Source: SIG480 sp045595365
GTDB lineage: Bacteria; Bacillota; Clostridia; Oscillospirales; JAAYXM01
Assembly (NCBI GenBank): GCA_045595365.1
Contig: JAZOAI010000005.1
Location: 1-64,000, forward strand
Length of the DNA stretch: 64,000 nt
Direction: 5' to 3'
A program made the position numbers and the translations under genes. Positions 1-7,110 of this stretch are shown here, piece by piece (the first letter of the stretch is position 1; every line of letters starts with the position of its first letter). Below the pieces are notes generated by a model. That model had not been told where the DNA came from. It ran no database searches and was given only the letters and a program-made list of their open reading frames with translations.

Positions 1-16
1 TAAAATTGAATATGTA

Positions 17-132
<116 letters not shown>

Positions 133-141
133 ATCATATAT

Positions 142-217
142 TCCTCCTTAGCTCAGTCGGTAGAGCATGCGGCTGTTAACCGCAGGGTCGTTGGTTCAAG
201 TCCAACAGGGGGAGCCA
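142..217 (+). tRNA. tRNA-Asn (anticodon GTT)
   Basis: A full 76-nt cloverleaf is visible. The acceptor strand TCCTCCT (142-148) pairs with AGGGGGA (207-213), the anticodon loop reads CTGTTAA with anticodon GTT, the T arm is GTTGG/CCAAC, the discriminator is G and the CCA end (215-217) is genomically encoded. It lies 9 nt after the 5S gene and is very likely cotranscribed with the rRNA operon. Confidence 0.97.
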
Positions 218-219
218 TG

Positions 220-250
220 AAAAAGACTATTCTTCGGAATAGTCTTTTTC
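220..250 (+). terminator. intrinsic terminator of the rRNA/tRNA operon
   Basis: A perfect 13-bp stem (AAAAAGACTATTC at 220-232 with GAATAGTCTTTTT at 237-249) closes on a TTCG tetraloop and ends in a T run. It starts 3 nt after the tRNA CCA end. Confidence 0.93.
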
Positions 251-251
251 A

Positions 252-420
252 GTTATATTTGCCTGCGGCAAGTTATATTGCTACGCAGTTTTATTTGGCT
301 TTGCCAAGTGTTATTGTGCTTCGCGCAGTTTAATGGCAAATATAATATCACTGAAACCGAAGGTTTCAATATCACTTTTGCTTTGCAAAAATATCACTCC
401 ATCGGAGATGGAATAACACT
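252..420. repeat. palindromic array of seven short hairpins (array 1)
   Basis: Seven small hairpins with mostly 3-nt loops are strung together: TTGCC-TGC-GGCAA (259-271), TGC-TAC-GCA (279-287), TTGGC-TTT-GCCAA (295-307), TGTGC-TTC-GCGCA (315-327), TGAAACC-GAA-GGTTTCA (352-368), TTTTGC-TTT-GCAAAA (376-390) and TCCATC-GGA-GATGGA (398-412). In the left half the linkers are GTTATATT, GTTTTATT and GTGTTATT. In the right half they are the reverse-complement type ATATCAC and ATAACAC, so the whole array is a large imperfect palindrome. The stems differ from each other, so it is not a simple tandem repeat. I see no coding function. Confidence 0.8.
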
Positions 421-753
421 AAAAATACAATGCATCTTTATTGTTCGATCTTACTTATTACCTATTCACTCTTCACTTTTCACTAAAAAGACTTGTCGAT
501 TTTTGGAAAGTAATAAGTAATAGTGAATAAGGAAGAGGTTAAGGTTGCTTTGCTTTCGCAAAGCTTATTTTTTATGTTGCAGCTAAAACGTTCGCTTTTT
601 GGGGTGATTTGAGGGCTTTTTACAAAAATAGATTTTGAAACAAAAGAGTAGATGCCAATCGGTTTTCAACCAGACTTGAACTGTGGACAAAGTTTCAGAG
701 CATAGAAAGGGTACAACTATAATGTATCCAGAGGAATATAAGGTGCTTGACAG
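421..753. other. non-coding stretch with degenerate inverted repeats
   Basis: No supported gene. TTACTTATTAC at 451-461 is the perfect inverse of GTAATAAGTAA at 510-520, and ATTCACT at 464-470 is the inverse of AGTGAAT at 522-528. They belong to a low-complexity TTATTACTTATTCACT-type repeat. A further hairpin (GCTTTGC-TTTC-GCAAAGC, 547-564) is followed by TTATTTTTTAT and could act as a terminator. The rest up to the promoter at 754 shows nothing recognisable. Confidence 0.55.
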
Positions 754-782
754 TTGACATCGGGCGCTGAAAATGATATCAT
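754..782 (+). promoter_or_regulatory. SigA-type promoter of the SNF transporter
   Basis: TTGACA at 754-759, a 17-bp spacer and TATCAT at 777-782. Another TTGACA at 747-752 has no -10 at a usable distance. The predicted start near 789 gives a leader of about 50 nt. Confidence 0.75.
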
Positions 783-837
783 ATCTATTATGAAATTCAT
801 TTTCAACAGGAAGTATTATTTGGAGGATGAGTAAAGA

Positions 838-2196
838 ATGGATAATCAGAAAAGAAGCAGCTTCACCGGGAAGATAGGCTTTGTTCTCGCTGCTGCAGGC
901 TCGGCAGTAGGGCTTGGAAATATATGGAGATTCCCGTATCTTGCAGCGAAGTACGGTGGCGGTATCTTCCTTCTTGTATATATTCTGCTTGCTGTAACAT
1001 TTGGTTTTGCCCTGATGGTAGCCGAGATTGCTATCGGAAGGAAAACCGGTCTCAGCGCGATAGGTGCTTTTAAAAGCCTTGGCAAGAAATATTCATTTAT
1101 CGGATATCTGGCGGCGGTTGTTCCTGCCATCATTCTTCCGTATTATTCAGTTATAGGCGGATGGGTTACAAAGTATTTGTTTGAATTCTTGCGCGGAGGA
1201 GCAGCGGAGGCTGCGCAGGATGCCTATTTCGGAGGTTTTATCTCTCAGACCGGTGAGCCGGTTTTCTGGTTCTTCATCTTTTTAGGCGTTACTGCTCTGA
1301 TTGTTCTCGGCGGCGTAGAGAAGGGCATCGAGAGAGTAAGCAAAATTATGATGCCTGTTCTTGTAGTGCTTTCGCTCGGTATAGCCGTCTACTCGGTATG
1401 TATGCCGGGCGCAATAGAAGGTGTGAAATATTATATTCTGCCTGACTTCAGCAAGTTCTCTGCAACTACCGTTCTCGCAGCTATGGGGCAGCTCTTCTAC
1501 TCTATGTCGCTTGCTATGGGCATAATGATTACTTACGGCTCATATATGAAGAAGGACGTTAAGCTTGAGTCGTCTGTCACACAAATAGAGATATTTGACA
1601 CTGGTATCGCATTTCTTGCAGGGCTTATGATTATTCCGGCAGTATTCGTATTCTCGGGCGGGACCCCTGAAGCTCTTGGTAAGGGCCCGAGCCTTATGTT
1701 CGTCACGCTCCCGAAGGTATTCGAATCTATGACAGGCGGAACGTTTGTAGGCATTGCATTTTTCTTGCTTGTGCTTTTTGCAGCACTTACATCATCTATT
1801 TCGCTGATGGAAACCGTCGTCTCCATAGTCTGCGATAAGTTCAAAGTAAAGAGGTCTGTTTCCTGCCTCATCGTTTTTGTATTTTCAGTGGCTTTGGGCT
1901 TGCTCTCTACATTGGGCTATGGAATCTGGGCGGAGGTTAAAATCATAGGGCTTCAGTTCCTTGACTTCTTCGATTTTATCAGCAACAGCGTTATTATGCC
2001 GATAGTTGCTTTCTTTACCTGCCTCTTTGTAGGTTATGCAATAAAGCCGAAGTCAGTTATTGAAGAAGTTGAGCTTACGGGTGAGTTCAAGAGAAAAGGA
2101 CTGTTCACGATTGTTATTAAATATCTAGCTCCCATATGCATAGTCCTTATTCTCATTTCGTCGGTGCTTGACGCTTTCGGAATATTCAAAATTTAA
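838..2196 (+). CDS. sodium:neurotransmitter symporter family (LeuT fold) amino acid transporter
   Basis: A 452-residue membrane protein of the NSS/SNF family, which couples Na+ influx to uptake of amino acids or related compounds. The family signature GLGNIWRFPYLAAKYGGG lies near residues 27-44 in TM1, where the unwound helix binds substrate and Na+. About eleven hydrophobic segments follow, the usual number for bacterial members, against twelve in eukaryotic ones. The substrate cannot be read from sequence. The start ATG at 838 lies 11 nt after GGAGG; an ATG at 827 is out of frame. Single-gene unit between its own promoter and a terminator. Confidence 0.93.
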   Translation: MDNQKRSSFTGKIGFVLAAAGSAVGLGNIWRFPYLAAKYGGGIFLLVYILLAVTFGFALMVAEIAIGRKTGLSAIGAFKSLGKKYSFIGYLAAVVPAIILPYYSVIGGWVTKYLFEFLRGGAAEAAQDAYFGGFISQTGEPVFWFFIFLGVTALIVLGGVEKGIERVSKIMMPVLVVLSLGIAVYSVCMPGAIEGVKYYILPDFSKFSATTVLAAMGQLFYSMSLAMGIMITYGSYMKKDVKLESSVTQIEIFDTGIAFLAGLMIIPAVFVFSGGTPEALGKGPSLMFVTLPKVFESMTGGTFVGIAFFLLVLFAALTSSISLMETVVSIVCDKFKVKRSVSCLIVFVFSVALGLLSTLGYGIWAEVKIIGLQFLDFFDFISNSVIMPIVAFFTCLFVGYAIKPKSVIEEVELTGEFKRKGLFTIVIKYLAPICIVLILISSVLDAFGIFKI

Positions 2197-2202
2197 CAAA
2201 AC

Positions 2203-2236
2203 AAAGCCAACGTTCCTTAAGGATGTTGGCTTTTGA
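2203..2236 (+). terminator. intrinsic terminator after the SNF transporter
   Basis: AAAGCCAAC (2203-2211) pairs with GTTGGCTTT (2225-2233), with an inner TTCC-TTAA-GGA hairpin and a short T run. Confidence 0.85.
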
Positions 2237-2256
2237 ATTAAAATCAAAGAAAGTGC

Positions 2257-2285
2257 TTGACATCGGGGATTTTGGATGCTATAAT
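2257..2285 (+). promoter_or_regulatory. consensus SigA promoter of rplU-prp-rpmA
   Basis: A perfect TTGACA (2257-2262), 17-bp spacer and TATAAT (2280-2285). The roughly 80-nt transcribed leader before rplU has short complementary blocks (ACACCT near 2326 and AGGTG at 2361-2365, the second inside the rplU ribosome-binding site). That is compatible with autogenous L21 control, but I could not assign a known leader family. Confidence 0.9.
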
Positions 2286-2373
2286 ATTAAGGCCGCATTG
2301 AGTGGGTTTATAAGTTTGCGATGCAACACCTACAAGAGCGAGACTCTAAAAAATGAGAGAGAGGTGCAACAAC

Positions 2374-2682
2374 ATGCAGGCAATTTTCGTTACAGGCGGA
2401 AAGCAGTATAAGGTTTCCGAGGGCGATGTCATCTTCGTAGAGAAGCTTGATTTTGAAGGCGATACAGTTGAGTTTGACAACGTTCTCATGACAATCGATG
2501 GCGAAAACGTCACAGTCGGAACTCCGAGCGTTGAAGGCGCAAAGGTTACTGCAAAGCTTATCAAGAACGGCAAGTCCAAGAAGATTATGGTCTTCAAGTT
2601 CAAGGCGAAGAAGAACTACCGTCGTCGCCAGGGACACCGCCAGCCGTACACAAAGCTTTCTATTGAAAAGATCAGCGTCTAA
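2374..2682 (+). CDS. rplU: 50S ribosomal protein L21
   Basis: A 102-residue L21, the usual length, beginning MQAIFVTGGKQYKVSEGD. It binds 23S rRNA in the 50S subunit. An in-frame ATG at 2353 would add seven residues, but GAGAGGTG at 2359-2365 is placed for the ATG at 2374, which also matches the family N-terminus. First gene of rplU-prp-rpmA, the standard Bacillota arrangement, behind a consensus promoter. Confidence 0.97.
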   Translation: MQAIFVTGGKQYKVSEGDVIFVEKLDFEGDTVEFDNVLMTIDGENVTVGTPSVEGAKVTAKLIKNGKSKKIMVFKFKAKKNYRRRQGHRQPYTKLSIEKISV

Positions 2683-2685
2683 GCT

Positions 2686-3012
2686 ATGATCACAGTTAAG
2701 CTTATTAAAAGTGATGATTACATCATCGGGTTTGATGTATCGGGGCATTCCGGCTATGCCGAGAGCGGGAGCGATATAGTTTGCGCCGCAGTCTCAAGTG
2801 CGGTCGGACTTGCAGAAACGATAATAAACGATTCATTGAAGCTTTCAGCAGATGTTTCGGTGAAACCCGACGAGGCAACAGTGCATCTTGAGCTTTCCTC
2901 GGGGTGTGCCGATGCCGATGCGATACTCTCAGGTTTTGAGCGCCATATCCGTGCGCTTTCTGAGGAGTATCCGGAGTACATTAAAGTTTTGGAGGTGCAG
3001 TTAAATGCTTAA
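2686..3012 (+). CDS. prp: ribosomal-processing cysteine protease Prp
   Basis: A 108-residue Prp (YsxB) protein. In Bacillota such as Staphylococcus this protease removes the N-terminal extension of L27 before ribosome assembly. The catalytic pair is visible as His21 in GHSGYA and Cys33 in SDIVCAAVS. It lies 3 nt after rplU and overlaps rpmA by 8 nt. The neighbouring L27 keeps a matching cleavage site, which supports the assignment. Confidence 0.95.
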   Translation: MITVKLIKSDDYIIGFDVSGHSGYAESGSDIVCAAVSSAVGLAETIINDSLKLSADVSVKPDEATVHLELSSGCADADAILSGFERHIRALSEEYPEYIKVLEVQLNA

Positions 3013-3289
3013 GATCAGTATTCAGTTTTTTGCACATAAAAAGGGTGTTGGTTCTACAAAGAATGGTCGTGACTCTGAGTCAAAGCGTCTCGGCGTTAAG
3101 CGTGCAGACGGTCAGTTCGTTCTTGCAGGCAACATTCTCGTTCGTCAGCGTGGAACAAAGATTCACCCGGGCACAAACGTAAAGCGCGGCTCTGATGACA
3201 CTTTGTTTGCAACTGCAGACGGTGTTGTTCGTTTCGAGCGTCTCGGAAAAGATAACAAGAAAGTTTCTATCTATCCGGTTGCTCAGTAA
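3005..3289 (+). CDS. rpmA: 50S ribosomal protein L27 with Prp-cleavable N-terminal extension
   Basis: A 94-residue L27. The start MLKISIQFF-AHKKG is the extension type of Bacillota, where Prp is expected to cut between Phe9 and Ala10, exposing the mature N-terminus that reaches toward the peptidyl-transferase centre. The body (GSTKNGRDS, GRRVKADGQFV-like block, GTKIHPGTNV) is typical. Its ribosome-binding site GGAGGTG lies within the end of prp, which it overlaps by 8 nt, so translation is probably coupled. Confidence 0.97.
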   Translation: MLKISIQFFAHKKGVGSTKNGRDSESKRLGVKRADGQFVLAGNILVRQRGTKIHPGTNVKRGSDDTLFATADGVVRFERLGKDNKKVSIYPVAQ

Positions 3290-3303
3290 GAAACAAATTT
3301 GTG

Positions 3304-3336
3304 CGGGCAGGTTGTTTTGCGACCTGCCCGTATTAT
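3304..3336 (+). terminator. probable terminator after rpmA
   Basis: CGGGCAGGT (3304-3312) pairs with ACCTGCCCG (3322-3330). It is followed by TATTATTT, a weak U tract. Confidence 0.65.
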
Positions 3337-3377
3337 TTAAGCCGAGGAGGCCAAATCTTCCTCGACTTAAATAATAC
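3330..3377. repeat. 48-bp near-perfect palindrome between rpmA and obgE
   Basis: GTATTATTTAAG (3330-3341) is the exact inverse of CTTAAATAATAC (3366-3377). Inside it CGAGGA (3343-3348) pairs with TCCTCG (3359-3364), with one C/A mismatch between the arms. The end shares one base with the preceding terminator. Lacking a T run, it is not a standard terminator; it may be an RNA stabiliser or processing site, or a small palindromic repeat element. Confidence 0.7.
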
Positions 3378-3426
3378 ATCGTAAGTTACATATTATATAT
3401 TATGAAAAGTATGGGGGTGGCGTAAG

Positions 3427-4698
3427 ATGTTTGTAGACGTGGCAAATGCCAGATTTATTGCCGGCCGCGGGGGTGACGGCGCGGTTGCTTTTCACAGAGA
3501 AAAATATATTGCTGCAGGCGGCCCTGATGGCGGTGACGGCGGTGACGGCGGAAACGTTGTTTTAAAGGTTGATGACAATATGTCAACGCTTGTCGAATTC
3601 CGCTATAAAACAAAATACAAAGCTGAGAACGGTTTTAACGGAAGCGGAAAACGCTGCTCAGGAAAAAGAGGAAAAGATATTGTTGTCCGCGTTCCGAGAG
3701 GGACTCTTGTTTATGATTCCGAAAGCGGCGCACTCGTCAAAGATATGTCAGACGACGAACCGTTTATAATTTGCAAAGGCGGCCGCGGCGGATGGGGGAA
3801 TCAGCACTTTGCGACTCCGACACGCCAGGCTCCGCGTTTTGCGCGCCCAGGGCTTGAGGGGGAAGAACTTGAGGTAAGGCTTGAGCTCAAGCTTCTTGCT
3901 GATGTCGGGCTTGCGGGCTTTCCGAATGTGGGAAAGTCAACACTTCTGTCGGTAGTCTCTGCGGCGCGCCCTAAAATCGCAAATTATCATTTTACTACAA
4001 TCACGCCAAACCTCGGCGTTGTCCGTGTCGATGAAAGCTTCTCATATGTAATGGCAGATATCCCGGGAATAATAGAGGGTGCGAGCGAAGGCGCGGGGCT
4101 TGGGCATCGCTTTTTGCGCCATATTGACAGATGTCGCCTCATAGTTCATATGGTCGATGTTTCGGGCAGTGAGGGTAGAGACCCGATAGCCGACTTTGAA
4201 GCAATCAACGAAGAGCTTGAAAGATATAATCCGCTCCTCGCAAAACGCCCGCAGATTGTCGCGGCGAATAAGAGCGACCTCGTATATGACAGGGAAGCGG
4301 CAGATAAGTTTAAAAGCTATATAAGAAATCTCGGGCTTGAGTATTTTGAAATTTCGGCGGCGACTAACACAGGAGTTTCTGAGCTTATGAAGAAGGTTGC
4401 TGAAATTCTCTCAAAGCTCCCTCCGATAGAAGTGTACACGCCAAACTTTGTCCGCAAGGAAGAGGATATGACGAGCCACGACTTTACGATAACCCGTCTT
4501 GACGGCGATGTTTATATGGTAGAAGGAAGCTGGATAAAACGCGCTATGGGCTCCGTCAACTTCGACGATTACGAGTCGCGCATTTATTTTGAGCGTTTGC
4601 TTCGGAAGTATGGGGTGTATGATGCGCTTGAAGAGCGCGGTGCCAAAGAGGGCGACACCATAATAATCTATACAATGGAATTTGACTACGTTAAGTAG
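3427..4698 (+). CDS. obgE: GTPase ObgE/CgtA
   Basis: A 423-residue Obg GTPase that acts in 50S assembly and stringent/sporulation signalling. The glycine-rich Obg fold (GRGGDGAVAFHREKY, then repeated GGDGG) covers about residues 1-158. The G domain has the P-loop GFPNVGKST near 165 and DIPG, and the NKSD base-recognition motif follows. A C-terminal OCT domain runs from about 345 to the end. Start ATG at 3427 follows GGGGGTGG. It lies between rpmA and the S10 operon and has its own terminator. Confidence 0.97.
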   Translation: MFVDVANARFIAGRGGDGAVAFHREKYIAAGGPDGGDGGDGGNVVLKVDDNMSTLVEFRYKTKYKAENGFNGSGKRCSGKRGKDIVVRVPRGTLVYDSESGALVKDMSDDEPFIICKGGRGGWGNQHFATPTRQAPRFARPGLEGEELEVRLELKLLADVGLAGFPNVGKSTLLSVVSAARPKIANYHFTTITPNLGVVRVDESFSYVMADIPGIIEGASEGAGLGHRFLRHIDRCRLIVHMVDVSGSEGRDPIADFEAINEELERYNPLLAKRPQIVAANKSDLVYDREAADKFKSYIRNLGLEYFEISAATNTGVSELMKKVAEILSKLPPIEVYTPNFVRKEEDMTSHDFTITRLDGDVYMVEGSWIKRAMGSVNFDDYESRIYFERLLRKYGVYDALEERGAKEGDTIIIYTMEFDYVK

Positions 4699-4704
4699 AA
4701 AAAA

Positions 4705-4740
4705 GCCCGCCAAAAGCAAGTTTTGGCGGGCAAAAATTTT
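4705..4740 (+). terminator. intrinsic terminator after obgE
   Basis: A perfect 11-bp stem (GCCCGCCAAAA at 4705-4715 with TTTTGGCGGGC at 4721-4731) with a 5-nt loop, followed by AAAAATTTTTT. Confidence 0.9.
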
Positions 4741-4763
4741 TTCAAAAAAATGTAAAAAAATAC

Positions 4764-4792
4764 TTGACATTACACGTTTCTTACTGTAAAAT
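4764..4792 (+). promoter_or_regulatory. SigA promoter of the S10-spc-alpha cluster
   Basis: TTGACA at 4764-4769, 17-bp spacer and TAAAAT at 4787-4792. No comparably strong promoter is evident before rplQ 16 kb downstream, so it probably drives most of the cluster. Confidence 0.85.
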
Positions 4793-4799
4793 ATAAGAG

Positions 4800-5064
4800 C
4801 GTCTGTATGGGCGCACTATGCGATGAAACAGGAGATTGCTGCTGTAAGGCAGGTAACTTCTGTGGAGTATGTCCGACAATCGGGCGGCAGGAAAGAATGT
4901 GCAAAAGGCTTTTGCCCTTGCGCAAAAGCGACTGCCGGAATTGGTGAAAACCCCTAAATACCAATCCGGTTTTTATAATGTCCGCAGATGAAACACGCGG
5001 ATGAGTTGTGCAGGATTTCCGCCGCACGCAGAAAAAACTACGTGCGTTTAAGGAGGAAAAAACA
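4800..5064 (+). promoter_or_regulatory. long structured leader of the S10 operon with terminator-like attenuator
   Basis: About 265 nt of untranslated leader precede rpsJ. CCGGAATTGGT (4935-4945) pairs with ACCAATCCGG (4960-4969), with one bulge, and is followed directly by TTTTT (4970-4974), the form of an intrinsic terminator inside the leader. Further hairpins lie upstream (GCAAAAGGCTTTTGC region, 4901-4926) and downstream (CGCACG with CGTGCG, about 5024-5047). Autogenous control of S10 operons through the leader is established in Escherichia coli (L4). A comparable role here is inferred. Confidence 0.6.
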
Positions 5065-5382
5065 ATGGCAGCTATTTCTAAGGAAATGATTCGTGTCCGT
5101 CTCAAGGCGTATGACCATCAGCTCATCGACCAGGCGGCAGAGCGTATCGTCGAGACCGCAAAGCGCAACGGCGCAAAGGTTTCAGGCCCGATTCCGCTCC
5201 CGACTTCTAAGGAAGTCATCACTATTCTTCGCGCGGTGCACAAGTATAAGGACAGCCGTGAGCAGTTCGAGCGCCGCACACACAAGCGTTTGATTGACAT
5301 TTTAAAGCCGTCTGCAGAGGCTGTTAAGGCTCTTATGTCTCTCGACCTTCCGGCCGGCGTTGAAATCGAAATCAAACTGTAA
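5065..5382 (+). CDS. rpsJ: 30S ribosomal protein S10
   Basis: A 105-residue S10, the usual size, with the core IRVRLKAYDHQLIDQAAERIVETAKRNGA and GPIPLPT. It sits in the 30S head and is also the transcription factor NusE. The start at ATG 5065 follows AGGAGG (5051-5056) by 8 nt; an upstream in-frame ATG at 5008 lies in the leader and has no family support. First gene of the S10 operon, after the long leader. Confidence 0.97.
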   Translation: MAAISKEMIRVRLKAYDHQLIDQAAERIVETAKRNGAKVSGPIPLPTSKEVITILRAVHKYKDSREQFERRTHKRLIDILKPSAEAVKALMSLDLPAGVEIEIKL

Positions 5383-5492
5383 ATCAGAAATGTACCATAG
5401 CTCTTTCAGATGCGGCGAAAGGGGCGCATGCAGAGTGAAGAGCGGGTCAAGTTGGCGATGAGCCAACCAATAACCTTAAAGGAGGAAAATAT

Positions 5493-6125
5493 ATGCAAAA
5501 GGCAATCATCGGAAGAAAAGTCGGTATGACTCAGATTTTCGACGATGCAGGCAGGGTTGTTCCTGTCACAGTCATCGAAGCAGGTCCGTGTGCCGTTGTT
5601 CAGAAGAAGACTGTTGAAAAAGACGGTTATGACGCTGTTCAGCTCGGTTACGACGACATTGCTGAGAAGAAACTCACAAAGCCGGAAGCAGGCCACCTCA
5701 ACAAGGCTGGCGTTTCCGCAAAGCGCGTACTCAAAGAGTTCAAGCTTGAAGGCACAGAGCTCAACGTAGGCGACGTTATCCGTGCTGATGTTTTCGCTGA
5801 GGGCGACGTTGTTGACGTCACAGGCGTAAGCAAGGGTAAGGGCACTGCAGGTACGGTCAAGCGTTTTGGCCAGCACATGCAGAACCACACACACGGTGTC
5901 GGCCCTGTTCACCGCAGCGCAGGTTCCATGGGTGCAAACACTGACCCGTCAAGGGTTATGCCGGGCACAAAGCTCCCGGGCCGCATGGGTGCTGAGCAGG
6001 TAACGGTTCAGAACCTCGACATTGTCAAGGTTGATGCCGAAACAAATATGATCGCAGTCCGCGGCGCAATCCCCGGCCCCAAGGGTGGGTTTGTGTTTAT
6101 TCGCGACGCTGTCAAGAACGTCTAA
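5493..6125 (+). CDS. rplC: 50S ribosomal protein L3
   Basis: A 210-residue L3 starting MQKAIIGRKVGMTQIF. It nucleates early 50S assembly near the 3' end of 23S rRNA. The conserved central block (GTVKRFGQHMQNHTHG, then HRSAGSMGANTDPSRVMPG) is intact. AAGGAGG lies 7-8 nt before the ATG. The 110-nt gap after rpsJ is longer than other gaps in the cluster and contains a small GTTGGC-GATGA-GCCAAC hairpin. Confidence 0.97.
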   Translation: MQKAIIGRKVGMTQIFDDAGRVVPVTVIEAGPCAVVQKKTVEKDGYDAVQLGYDDIAEKKLTKPEAGHLNKAGVSAKRVLKEFKLEGTELNVGDVIRADVFAEGDVVDVTGVSKGKGTAGTVKRFGQHMQNHTHGVGPVHRSAGSMGANTDPSRVMPGTKLPGRMGAEQVTVQNLDIVKVDAETNMIAVRGAIPGPKGGFVFIRDAVKNV

Positions 6126-6145
6126 GCGAAAGGAGTTAGAAAGCT

Positions 6146-6766
6146 ATGCCTAAGGCAACAGTTTATGATATGACCGGTAAGGCTGTAGGAGAGTTCGAGC
6201 TTTCCGAGGCAGTGTTCGGCATAGAGCCTAATGAGGTTGCTATGTTCGAGGCGGTCAAGAACCACCTCGCCAACTGCAGACAGGGCACGCAGAGTACTCT
6301 TACTCGTGCTGAGGTTCGCGGTGGCGGCAGAAAGCCGTGGCGCCAGAAGGGAACAGGCCGTGCCCGTCAGGGTTCCATCCGTTCTCCGCAGTGGACACAC
6401 GGCGGAATTGCACTCGGCCCGAAGCCGCGTGACTATTCCTACCGTCTCAACAAGAAATATCGCCGTCTTGCTCTTAAGAGCGCGCTTTCCGCTAAAGCGG
6501 CAGCAGGCGAAGTTTTAGTTGTTGAAAACCTTAACCTTTCCGAGGTTAAGACAAAGTCGATGGCTGCATTCCTTAATGCGCTTGAGGCTAAGAAGGCTCT
6601 CGTTGTTACACCTGAGGTTTGTGAGAACGTTGTTAAGAGCGCTCGCAACATCCCGGGAGTTAAGACAACAACAGCTACAATAATCAATGTATATGACATC
6701 CTCAACCATGACAAGTTCATCGTTGACAAGTCAGCAGTAGAAAAGATTCAGGAGGTGTTCGCATAA
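6146..6766 (+). CDS. rplD: 50S ribosomal protein L4
   Basis: A 206-residue L4 lining the peptide exit tunnel. The tunnel-loop motif is conserved (TRAEVRGGGRKPWRQKGTG, then ARQGSIRSPQW). In E. coli L4 represses its own operon through the S10 leader, so this is the natural candidate ligand for the leader at 4800-5064. The stop codon overlaps the rplW start by one base (TAATG), indicating coupled translation. Confidence 0.97.
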   Translation: MPKATVYDMTGKAVGEFELSEAVFGIEPNEVAMFEAVKNHLANCRQGTQSTLTRAEVRGGGRKPWRQKGTGRARQGSIRSPQWTHGGIALGPKPRDYSYRLNKKYRRLALKSALSAKAAAGEVLVVENLNLSEVKTKSMAAFLNALEAKKALVVTPEVCENVVKSARNIPGVKTTTATIINVYDILNHDKFIVDKSAVEKIQEVFA

Positions 6767-7059
6767 TGAAATCACCTTATGATATCATAAAGCGCCCGAT
6801 AATCACAGAGCAGTCAATGGAGCGCGTCGCCGATAAGGTTTACGTCTTTGAGGTTGATAAGACTGCGAACAAGATTGAGATTCGCCAGGCAATCGAGGAA
6901 ATCTTCGGAGTTTCGGTTGCAAAGGTCAACACAATCAATGTTCTCGGCAAGGAAAAGAGAATGGGAGCACATGTCGGCTTCCGCCCCGATTATAAGAAAG
7001 CAATCGTTACTCTCAAGGCTGACAGCAAGACGATTGAGTTCTTTGAGGGAATGGTGTAA
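6766..7059 (+). CDS. rplW: 50S ribosomal protein L23
   Basis: A 97-residue L23 (SPYDIIKRPIITEQSM start, KRMGAHVGFRPDYKKA loop). It borders the exit tunnel and is the docking site for trigger factor and SRP. It starts on the last base of the rplD stop codon. A 51-nt gap with a strong ribosome-binding site leads to rplB. Confidence 0.96.
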   Translation: MKSPYDIIKRPIITEQSMERVADKVYVFEVDKTANKIEIRQAIEEIFGVSVAKVNTINVLGKEKRMGAHVGFRPDYKKAIVTLKADSKTIEFFEGMV

Positions 7060-7110
7060 AAGCTGCGTAAAGCAGATTGACACCCAACACCATAAAGGAG
7101 GAAAAGAACA

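Noticed and set aside
252..420. CRISPR array
   Set aside because: The spacing is regular, but the constant parts are only 7-8 nt and invert at the centre, while the variable parts are self-complementary hairpins. No cas genes are nearby.
278..520. An 80-codon plus-strand reading frame
   Set aside because: It runs through the hairpin array and low-complexity repeats, has no ribosome-binding site and shows no protein-like pattern.
747..752. TTGACA as -35 of the SNF promoter
   Set aside because: It has no -10 at 15-19 bp. The second TTGACA at 754 has TATCAT at exactly 17 bp.
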